64,000 nt of DNA from JAGQUL01 sp038212015 (GTDB lineage Bacteria > Actinomycetota > Thermoleophilia > Gaiellales > SKUG01): NCBI GenBank assembly GCA_038212015.1, contig JBBQUY010000003.1, positions 1-64,000 on the forward strand, given 5' to 3'. The translations under genes and the position numbers were made by a program. The notes beneath the pieces are model-generated. The model did no database searches and was not told the origin of the DNA. It saw only the letters and a program-made list of their open reading frames with translations. Within the stretch, counting starts at the first letter, position 1; the number at the start of each line of letters is the position of its first letter. Below are positions 35,596-42,660 of the stretch, in pieces.

Positions 35596-36338
35596 AGCGC
35601 GTCGGCAATGCCGAGCACCTCGCCGCCCTCACGCAGCAGGACGCTGCGTGTGAAGTGCTTGCGGCCGTCCTCCCGCACCTGCCACGCCGCGGTGAGGAGT
35701 GGCTCGCCGACGAACGCTTCGCGTTGGATCCATGCCGCAATCCGCGCAAGCACGATCGGGTACTCGGCGTCCGGATCGGCGACAGGCGCCGCGCTGGGGC
35801 AGTCGAGCGCTGCCCAGCAGGCAACGGCGGAGATCGCCTCGGGATCGTCCGGGCGGGTCGGATCGTGGAGCGACGGGTCGGGCGTCCATGCGTCGGCGAA
35901 CACTGGTGCTCCGTCGACATCGAGGCCATCGACTGGTCCGCAGTGCAGGTGGAAAGCGGGCTGGCCGTCGGTGCGGGCGGTCCCGCACACGAGGCAACGG
36001 GGAAACGGGTGCGAATCGCGGAACGGGAAGCCATCGCGCGCCGCATGCGCCTGCTTCCGCGTCAGTTCGCGCACCGCGCGCGGTACGTGCCGGTCTATCT
36101 CCGTGGGGGCGGCATCCGCTATGAGCAGCTCACCGTCGCGCAGCTCGAACCGGTCCTGTCCGAGAGGCACAATCTGCAGCGCGCGTCCGAGCGGCGGCGG
36201 GACCCGTAGCGAGACCGCCATCGCGGTGGCATGGTCGGCATGCTCTGCAAGCAGGCCGGCGCTCCAGCCGCCGTTGCCGGACCCGTCGGGTCCGTTCGCC
36301 CATGTCGGGATGACCAGCTGCTCGTCGCGTGCGTCCAC
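35571..36338 (-). CDS. Hotdog-fold thioesterase-like protein
   Basis: 255 aa actinobacterial family resembling acyl-CoA thioesterases. Contains the characteristic FPRCLVCGTART cysteine pair in the middle and a C-terminal hotdog block RSVLLREGGEVLGIADALWIEV. Starts with GTG 36338, supported by -10 TAGGCT six bases upstream. Likely hydrolyses or binds acyl-CoA; unproven. First gene of a two-gene unit with the lipase. Confidence 0.65.
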   Translation of the reverse strand: MDARDEQLVIPTWANGPDGSGNGGWSAGLLAEHADHATAMAVSLRVPPPLGRALQIVPLGQDRFELRDGELLIADAAPTEIDRHVPRAVRELTRKQAHAARDGFPFRDSHPFPRCLVCGTARTDGQPAFHLHCGPVDGLDVDGAPVFADAWTPDPSLHDPTRPDDPEAISAVACWAALDCPSAAPVADPDAEYPIVLARIAAWIQREAFVGEPLLTAAWQVREDGRKHFTRSVLLREGGEVLGIADALWIEVRPR

Positions 36339-36344
36339 GCCCCG

Positions 36345-36350
36345 AGCCTA
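36345..36350 (-). promoter_or_regulatory. -10 element TAGGCT of a leaderless start
   Basis: Minus strand TAGGCT ends six bases before GTG 36338. Confidence 0.55.
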
Positions 36351-36401
36351 TCGCGGTGCGGCGACGTGCTCCGGCTCGGGCGTGGACTCGGCATCGGCCT
36401 T

Positions 36402-36448
36402 GTGTGGTTGCGCCGACTGCGATCCGGTCGCAGTGAGGACAACCACAC
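36402..36448. repeat. Palindromic repeat family B, copy 1
   Basis: Outer arms GTGTGGTTG/CAACCACAC and inner arms ACTGCGA/TCGCAGT. Lies seven bases past the stop of the GNAT gene (minus strand). Four more copies at 50061, 50122, 54571 and 54632. Confidence 0.8.
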
Positions 36449-36455
36449 GCACGAG

Positions 36456-37049
36456 TCAGCTCATGGACGCGCGATCGACGACCACCTCGGGCCAGGCCTC
36501 CGGGTCGAATTCGCTGGCCAGCAGTGCGAACTGCACCGCGTCATGGCCCACGCCGTCGCGCCAGATGCGCTGTCCGAGCACGCCCTCTTCGCGGATCCCC
36601 GGGAGCTTGCGCATCGCCGCCAGCGAGCGTGGGTTGTCCGTGCGTGTCAGGAACTCGAGCCGCGCCAGCTCCAAGTGCTCGAACGCGAACGTCACGAGCG
36701 CCGCCTTGGATTCCAGGTTGTAGCCCTGCCCCTGGAACGGCACGCCGATCCACGTGCCTGCCTCGGCCCGACGATTCGGGCGGTCGATGCCGCTGATGCC
36801 GGTGCAGCCCACGAGCTGCTCGCGCTCGTGATCGAAGATCCCGGGCAGCCACGCTCGGCCGCGCTGCCACAGCGCCCGCGAATCATGGATGTATTCGAGG
36901 GAGTCATCGACCGTCTCGTGCGCGCTCCACTGCAGCTGCTCGGACACGGCCGGATCGCGCGCCAGCGCGAACAGCTGGTGCGCCGCGCGAGGGGTCACGA
37001 GCCGCAGCTCGATCGAGCCACAGCGCACTCGGGGTGACGGGACGGACAT
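36456..37049 (-). CDS. GNAT acetyltransferase, RimJ/RimL type
   Basis: 197 aa. Transfers acetyl from acetyl-CoA to an amino group. Typical blocks: IELRLVTPRAAHQLFALARD, then GCTGISGIDRPNRRAEAGTWIG and the acetyl-CoA site VPFQGQGYNLESKAALVTFAFEHL with LEFLTRTDNPRSLAAMRKLPGI (blocks named in part). Substrate unknown. TAGCCT eight bases before ATG 37049 may be its -10. Divergent from the formimidoyltransferase gene. Confidence 0.9.
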   Translation of the reverse strand: MSVPSPRVRCGSIELRLVTPRAAHQLFALARDPAVSEQLQWSAHETVDDSLEYIHDSRALWQRGRAWLPGIFDHEREQLVGCTGISGIDRPNRRAEAGTWIGVPFQGQGYNLESKAALVTFAFEHLELARLEFLTRTDNPRSLAAMRKLPGIREEGVLGQRIWRDGVGHDAVQFALLASEFDPEAWPEVVVDRASMS

Positions 37050-37069
37050 CGGCGGGCAGGCTACCGGAC

Positions 37070-38044
37070 GTGGCAGCGCCGCTCCTGGAATCGGTCCCCA
37101 ACATCAGCGTCGGTCGCGACGTGGCGATGGTCGACGCGATCGTCACCGAGGTGCGCGCAGGCATCGAGCGCGGCGCCGCGCTGGACGACTCCGCAGCCAC
37201 CATCGCCGACGTGCACCGCGACTCCGACCACGATCGCAGCGTGCTGACGATCATCGGGCGTGGCGAGGCGCTCGCCGCCGCGCTGGAGGCGCTCGCGCGC
37301 GCGTGTGTGAGGCGCATCGACCTGCATGCCGGCCACGGCGTGCATCCACGCATCGGTGTGCTCGACGTGCTGCCGATCGTGGCGCTCGAGGAGGGCGACG
37401 GCGCACTCGGCGCAGCGCACGAGCTGGTCGTTCGACTCGGAACGTTCATCGGCCGCGAGCTCAAGGTCCCGGTAGTGCGCTATGCGCTGGACCGATCAGG
37501 CTCGCCGTTGCCGGGCGCGGCCCACACCGGCGAAGTGCGACGCGGCGGGCCGGCGACGGTCGCAGCGCGCATCGTCAGCGGCGAACTCGAACGCATGTCG
37601 GGTCCGGTCGCCCCGCATCCGACCGCCGGCATCACGATCTGCGGCGTGCGCGACGTGCTCGTGGCATTCAACGTCGATCTGGACGGCGACGACCTGGATG
37701 CCGCCCGCGCGATCGCCGCGCGCGTTCGAGGTACGGCTGATGGCGACGATGCCCTGCCGGGTATTCGTGCTCTCGGACTGCGGCTCGCGTCGCGCACCGT
37801 CACGCAGGTCTCCACCAACATCGACCGGCACCGCGAATGCGGCCCCGCGCGCGTGCTGCAGACCGTCGCCCGCCTCGCCGCCGACCACGACTGCGGCATC
37901 AGCGCCGCCGAGCTCGTGGGGCTCGCACCCGACAGTGCGCTCGGCCCCCTGCGCTACGCCTGCACCGGGCTCGGGGTCCCGCTGCACGCGAGCGCGAACC
38001 CGTCGCTGGACGCGGCGATCGGTCGGCTCGCCGCGTCGGGCTGA
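37070..38044 (+). CDS. Glutamate formimidoyltransferase
   Basis: 324 aa. Transfers the formimino group of N-formimino-glutamate to tetrahydrofolate, finishing histidine breakdown to glutamate. N-terminal LLESVPNISVGRD corresponds to the family start LLECVPNFSEGRD; ADVHRDSDHDRSVLTI and HAGHGVHPRIGVLDVLPI follow, and the C-terminal half matches the FTCD C-subdomain. GTG 37070 is preferred over GTG 37034 because homologues begin at this point and the earlier start overlaps the divergent gene. The cyclodeaminase part of eukaryotic FTCD is absent. hutH, hutU and hutI lie 3-10 kb downstream. Confidence 0.9.
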   Translation: MAAPLLESVPNISVGRDVAMVDAIVTEVRAGIERGAALDDSAATIADVHRDSDHDRSVLTIIGRGEALAAALEALARACVRRIDLHAGHGVHPRIGVLDVLPIVALEEGDGALGAAHELVVRLGTFIGRELKVPVVRYALDRSGSPLPGAAHTGEVRRGGPATVAARIVSGELERMSGPVAPHPTAGITICGVRDVLVAFNVDLDGDDLDAARAIAARVRGTADGDDALPGIRALGLRLASRTVTQVSTNIDRHRECGPARVLQTVARLAADHDCGISAAELVGLAPDSALGPLRYACTGLGVPLHASANPSLDAAIGRLAASG

Positions 38045-38058
38045 GCGCTCCTGCCCGA

Positions 38059-38101
38059 GCTTCGTACGTTGTCGTCGGTATGCGACGACCTTGTACGAAG
38101 C
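38059..38101. terminator. Bidirectional hairpin between converging genes
   Basis: 19-base arms beginning GCTTCGTAC, four mismatches in the middle, loop of five. Placed 14 bases after the formimidoyltransferase stop and 21 before the phospholipase D stop, so it can serve both. Confidence 0.65.
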
Positions 38102-38122
38102 GCCGCGGCGGGGCGTCGTGAG

Positions 38123-39454
38123 TCACGCCATCGACTCGAGGATGCGCCGCACCACCGGCCTGACGACGTCGGAGTTGACGAGGCGCATCTTCCAGTCGTC
38201 CATGTCGTCGGCCGTGACGCGGTGCGAGCGCGTCTCGTCGTGGCGCAGCATCGCCTCGACCTGGTCGAGCAGCTTCGGGTCGTTGCTGAGCACGTTGACC
38301 TCGTGATCCGTGTCGAGCGCGCGATAGGTGAGGTTCGTCGAACCGACGGAGGCCCAGTTCTCCGTCAGCACGATCTTCTCGTGTGACATCTGCGGCTGTT
38401 CGAGCACGCGAACCCCACGCGCGGCACCAGCACCGAGGTCGTCGTAATACGACCGCGACAGCTGCTGGAACATCGGGAACGCGGATTCGTCACCGTTCAC
38501 CCACAGCCGCGTGTCGACTCCGCGTTCGATCGCCTCGCGGCTGGCCGCGGCGATGCGCGGCGACCCGAAGTACGGCGTCTGCATCCACAGCCGGCTCTCC
38601 GCGGACTCCGCGAGCGCATACGCCGCGCGGGTCGCGTCGCGCACGGGGCCGTCGTTGGCCACGATGCGGTAGCCCACGTCCACCGGCGTCTGGCCGGCGC
38701 GATCGGCGGCGTCGAGCATCTGCCGCTGGAGCGCGCTGACCTGTCCGCCGTTGTCGACCCAGCGTCCGACGAAGTCGGCGTGCGCCTGCGCGACGATCTC
38801 GCGCCCGGTGAGACGGACCATCACGTCGTGCCACGTCGTGCCGGAGCCGAAGCCCATCCCGCCCACGTATGCGACGTCGTCGTCGATGACGAACAGCTTG
38901 CGATGCTCGATCGGGGGATTGAACGGCATGAGCGGGCTCGCGTGCCGCACCACTCGGATGCCGTCGCGCTCGAGCTCGTCGTAGAAGCGCGTCTGCGGGA
39001 AATACGGCAGCAGCGACGTGCCCTGTCGGTCGACGAGCACGCTCACCTCGATCGGCGCGCGACCATCGGTCGGTTTCGCGCGTGCCCGCAGCGCCTCGAG
39101 GATCTGTCGGCCCTCGGCGGTGGGTTTGAGGATGAATTCCGCGACCTCGATCGACTGCTTCGCGTTCGCTATGTCCTGCAGCATCCGTGGGACCGCGACG
39201 TCCTTGTCGACGAGCAGCTCGCCCGCGCCGACGACGAGCACGTTCTCGGGCAGGGCGGCATGGCCGTGTACGGCGTTGGCAAGCCTGCCTGCCTCCACCG
39301 GTCCACGAATCGCCCGAAGCGCTTCTGCGCCGCCCATCCGCATGTCCCACATCTCCCGCGTCGCTGCAGGCTGCGCTGTCCAGGCGCGCCTGCTCCTGTA
39401 CGTCGGGCGTGGTCGCGTGGCCGTTGCAACGTGATCGATCACTGGTCCGATCAT
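38123..39454 (-). CDS. Phospholipase D-family protein without signal peptide
   Basis: 443 aa with two PLD half sites. First HKD motif H184-x-K186-x4-D191 followed by GGMGFGSG; second is H358-E-K360-x4-E365 followed by GSTN, so Asp is replaced by Glu in the second site. Layout resembles bacterial cardiolipin synthase/PLD-like transferases, but no membrane helix precedes the domain and the N-terminus (MIGPVIDHVATATRPRPTY) is not a signal peptide. Could act on phospholipids or nucleic acid ends. Divergent from the collagen-like gene with only five bases between start codons. Confidence 0.85.
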   Translation of the reverse strand: MIGPVIDHVATATRPRPTYRSRRAWTAQPAATREMWDMRMGGAEALRAIRGPVEAGRLANAVHGHAALPENVLVVGAGELLVDKDVAVPRMLQDIANAKQSIEVAEFILKPTAEGRQILEALRARAKPTDGRAPIEVSVLVDRQGTSLLPYFPQTRFYDELERDGIRVVRHASPLMPFNPPIEHRKLFVIDDDVAYVGGMGFGSGTTWHDVMVRLTGREIVAQAHADFVGRWVDNGGQVSALQRQMLDAADRAGQTPVDVGYRIVANDGPVRDATRAAYALAESAESRLWMQTPYFGSPRIAAASREAIERGVDTRLWVNGDESAFPMFQQLSRSYYDDLGAGAARGVRVLEQPQMSHEKIVLTENWASVGSTNLTYRALDTDHEVNVLSNDPKLLDQVEAMLRHDETRSHRVTADDMDDWKMRLVNSDVVRPVVRRILESMA

Positions 39455-39459
39455 TTGGC

Positions 39460-40506
39460 ATGCTGCATCGCACCCGACTCGCCATCCGTCGTCATCTCAG
39501 CTACGCGAACGTCACTTCGACGATCGCCTTGGTGGTGGTCTGCGTCGGCACTGCGCACGCCGCTGGAATCGGCAGCTCCGGCATCGCCGACAACTCGGTC
39601 CTGTCGCGGGACATCCGCAACAACACAATCGCATCGGTCGACGTCGCCAATGGCGGCGTCGAGCTCGTCGATCTCTCGGTACGCGCCCGACGGGCGCTCG
39701 CCAGAGGCACGGGCGCGGCTGGAGCGGTCGGTGCACAGGGCGACCCTGGAGCCCAGGGGCCCCAGGGTCCAGCCGGCGCACCGGGTTCGGCCGGTCAGGT
39801 GGGTCCAGCGGGACCGGCGGGTCCGGCAGGCCCGGAGGGCCCGAAGGGTGATACGGGCGCTCCCGGTGCCCCGGGTACTCCAGGTGCTCCGGGTACCGCG
39901 ATCAGCAGCGTCGCGGTACTTGACGGCATCGGCTGTTCAGTGGAAGGGCGCGACGGAACGATCGACGTCGTCTACGGAACCGCGGTCGTGAGTGTCGCCA
40001 CCGTCTCGATCCGCTGCGTGCTCGAACCCGCCACCTGCAACGACCCTCAACCTGCCGGGCTGCACGTGGCTGTGTGGTCATGTGATCCGCACTCTGGCTC
40101 GTGGCTGGTTGACCAATGCGACGCGGGCTGGCAGGACTCCGACGACAGTCACGCGACCGGGTGCGAGGACACGGTGTTCTGTCCGACGGTCGACCAATCC
40201 GGGGTCCAGAACGGCAGCGTCACCTGTGACGAGTCCAACGACGCGCTGGACCTCGTCTGCGACGATGGGTACTTCAACGTGGACGACAATTGGGAGAACG
40301 GCTGCGAGGGAGTCGACGTGCTGGGCGACTGTCGAGACGGCAACGGTGGAATCGATACGGGCGATCTCCCCGTGACCGCGTTCCCCTACGAGGAGACCGG
40401 GATGTGCTCGCCGGACGGCACGCCGGGGTACCAATGTCTGCCTCCCGGCGGGGAACTCCCCGAAAACTACGTCTTCAGCGTCTGCCCGGACTGGCGCGAA
40501 TTCTGA
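39460..40506 (+). CDS. Secreted collagen-like, cysteine-rich protein
   Basis: 348 aa. Signal peptide about 1-35 (HLSYANVTSTIALVVVCVG, cleavage after AHA). A short helical segment is followed by about 18 Gly-x-y triplets (GPQGPAGAPG and similar, residues about 95-150), then a C-terminal domain of about 190 residues with roughly a dozen cysteines and repeated CD/WENGC-like motifs. Likely a surface or matrix protein. GATCAT five bases before ATG 39460 may serve as -10. Confidence 0.8.
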   Translation: MLHRTRLAIRRHLSYANVTSTIALVVVCVGTAHAAGIGSSGIADNSVLSRDIRNNTIASVDVANGGVELVDLSVRARRALARGTGAAGAVGAQGDPGAQGPQGPAGAPGSAGQVGPAGPAGPAGPEGPKGDTGAPGAPGTPGAPGTAISSVAVLDGIGCSVEGRDGTIDVVYGTAVVSVATVSIRCVLEPATCNDPQPAGLHVAVWSCDPHSGSWLVDQCDAGWQDSDDSHATGCEDTVFCPTVDQSGVQNGSVTCDESNDALDLVCDDGYFNVDDNWENGCEGVDVLGDCRDGNGGIDTGDLPVTAFPYEETGMCSPDGTPGYQCLPPGGELPENYVFSVCPDWREF

Positions 40507-40577
40507 CACTCGACAGGGGTGCCTGCACTATCATTCGTCCTGCAGCATGCTCCAACGATCGAACCGACAGGATGATC

Positions 40578-40952
40578 ATGAGCGACGGAATCACGGTGAC
40601 CCCAGTGCAGCCGAAGATGGCACACATCGAGGCGGCCCACGCCTCCGTCAACGCGGCGTTCAACGCGCTTGCCATGGACCGCACCACCGCGGCGCTGCCA
40701 CGCGACGTCAAGCTCGCTCGCGGATACGTCGGCGAAGCACGCCTGGCACTCACCGAACTCGCCGGACACGACGGCCAGGACGATGCCGCCGCTGCCGCTC
40801 GCGCCGTGCTGCCGCGCCTGGACCGCGCGATGGCGATCCTCGACGAGCTGGGACAGTCGCACGACCCGCGCCTGGTGCAGCCGCTGCTCGACGAGCTCGG
40901 AATCGCGATGGACCACGCCGAGGCGGCGCTCGGAGCAGTCGGCTGGGACTGA
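40578..40952 (+). CDS. Small helical hypothetical protein
   Basis: 124 aa, not recognised. After MSDGITVTPVQPK the protein is a helical bundle rich in Ala and Leu (AHIEAAHASVNAAFNALA, LDRAMAILDELG). AGGA six bases before ATG 40578 selects it over ATG 40572; TATCAT at 40529 may be its -10. The N-terminal TVTPVQP resembles the leader peptides of the 23960 and 29296 products. Confidence 0.6.
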   Translation: MSDGITVTPVQPKMAHIEAAHASVNAAFNALAMDRTTAALPRDVKLARGYVGEARLALTELAGHDGQDDAAAAARAVLPRLDRAMAILDELGQSHDPRLVQPLLDELGIAMDHAEAALGAVGWD

Positions 40953-41003
40953 CGATCGTCGTTTCCGGGCCGTAGCGTGCTCCGCGCGTGCGAGACTGCA
41001 CGC

Positions 41004-42548
41004 ATGGCATTGAAGACCGACAGCTTCCGCATCACCGGTACCGACCTCCCGATCGAGGAGGTCGAACGCGTCGCGATGGGCGGCGTCAACATCGAGCTGA
41101 CCGATTCTGCTCGCACGCGGATCGCCGCTGCGCGCGCCGTCGTCGATTGCGCCGAAAGCGACGAGCTCTCCACGTACGGACTCAACACCGGCGTCGGCCG
41201 CTTCGTCGACACGCACATCCCCGCCGGCATGACCGCCGAACTGCAGAAGCGCGTGCTGCGATCACACGCCGCCGGCGTCGGCGCCCCCTACCCGGACGAA
41301 GTCGTGCGCGCCGCGCACCTGCTGCGCATCAACACGCTCGCGCTCGGCTACTCGGGCGTGCGCGTCGAACTCGTCGAACGCATGGTCGCGATGCTCGACG
41401 CGGGCGTGCTGCCGTTCGTACCCGCGCGTGGCAGCGTCGGCGCGTCTGGTGACCTCGCACCGCTCTCGCACCTGTGCCTGCCGCTCGTGGGGGAGGGCAA
41501 GGCATACGTCGACGGCGAGCTGATGCCCGCCGCCGACGCGCTCGCCAGGACCGGTCTCGAACCGATCGAGCTTGCGTCGAAGGAAGGGCTGTCACTCATC
41601 AACGGCACGCAGTTCATGACCGCGATGGGGATCGTCTTCGGGCTGCGCGCACGTCGGCTCATGCGCATGGCCGACCTGGTCGCCGCCCTCAGCGTCGAGG
41701 CGCTGCGCGGTTCGGACCAGCCGTTCCTGCCGCAGATCCACGAGCTGCGCCCGCACGCCGGGCAGAAGACGTCTGCCGCGAACATGTACGCGGCGATGCA
41801 GGGGTCGACGATCTCCGATTCGCATCGCTGGTGCGACCGCGTGCAGGACGCGTACTCGCTGCGCTGTGCACCACAGGTTCACGGCGCGTCGCGCGACGCG
41901 CTCGAGCACGCACTGCGTACCTTCCAGATCGAAGCACAGGCCGTCACCGACAATCCGCTCGTGTTCCCGGAAGAAGACCTGCTGCGCTCCAACGGCAACT
42001 TCCATGGACAGCCGTGCGCGATCTCGCTCGACCTGATGGCGATCGCGGTGGCGGAGATCGCCAACATCTCCGAGCGCCGCGTCGAGCGCCTCGTCAATCC
42101 CACGATGAGCGGGCTGCCCGCGTTCCTGGTGGCCGAGGGTGGACTCAACTCCGGCTACATGATCGCCCAGTACACCGCCGCTGCGCTCGTGTCGGAGAAC
42201 AAGGTCTACACGCATCCTGCGAGCGTCGATTCGATCCCCACGAGCGCCGGGCAGGAAGACCACGTGAGCATGGGCAACCACGCCGGGCTCAAGCTGCTGC
42301 CGGTGCTCGAGAACGCCGAGCGCGTGCTCGCGATCGAGCTGCTGTGTGCCACGCAGGGCGTCGACTTTCTTGCGCCGCGTCGCCCGGGCGCCGGCACTCG
42401 CGCGCTCCACGCCGCCGTTCGCGAGCGCGTGCCCTACCTCAAGGAAGACCGCATCCTCAACGACGAGATCGAGCTCATCACCTCGCTCGTCACCGATCCC
42501 GCGTTCATCGCCGAGGTCGAACAGGCAGCTGGCCTGACGCTGGCCTGA
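41004..42548 (+). CDS. hutH: Histidine ammonia-lyase
   Basis: 514 aa. Deaminates histidine to urocanate, first step of histidine use. The MIO-forming triad A147-S148-G149 stands in GSVGASGDLAPLSH; STYGLNTGVGRF and the C-terminal SVDSIPTSAGQEDHVSMG block are typical for histidine rather than phenylalanine lyases. Start ATG 41004 with GAGACT six bases upstream as a possible weak -10. The stop lies inside a tandem 11-bp repeat. Separated from hutU by a secreted-protein gene. Confidence 0.94.
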   Translation: MALKTDSFRITGTDLPIEEVERVAMGGVNIELTDSARTRIAAARAVVDCAESDELSTYGLNTGVGRFVDTHIPAGMTAELQKRVLRSHAAGVGAPYPDEVVRAAHLLRINTLALGYSGVRVELVERMVAMLDAGVLPFVPARGSVGASGDLAPLSHLCLPLVGEGKAYVDGELMPAADALARTGLEPIELASKEGLSLINGTQFMTAMGIVFGLRARRLMRMADLVAALSVEALRGSDQPFLPQIHELRPHAGQKTSAANMYAAMQGSTISDSHRWCDRVQDAYSLRCAPQVHGASRDALEHALRTFQIEAQAVTDNPLVFPEEDLLRSNGNFHGQPCAISLDLMAIAVAEIANISERRVERLVNPTMSGLPAFLVAEGGLNSGYMIAQYTAAALVSENKVYTHPASVDSIPTSAGQEDHVSMGNHAGLKLLPVLENAERVLAIELLCATQGVDFLAPRRPGAGTRALHAAVRERVPYLKEDRILNDEIELITSLVTDPAFIAEVEQAAGLTLA

Positions 42549-42574
42549 CGCTGGCCTGACGCTGGCCTGACGCT
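42531..42574. repeat. 11-bp tandem repeat over the hutH stop codon
   Basis: Four copies of TGGCCTGACGC. The unit is not a multiple of three, so its TGA appears in each reading frame in turn. Confidence 0.85.
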
Positions 42575-42660
42575 CGTCTGACGGTCGATTCGTCGTCGAA
42601 CATCAGTCACCTCCGGGCGGCGACTCAGGGCGTCTCGTTTGCCGCCGATACTGCGTCGGG

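Noticed and set aside
42531..42574. Possible CRISPR-like array
   Set aside because: Units are contiguous 11-mers without spacers; no array of repeat-spacer type occurs anywhere in the window.
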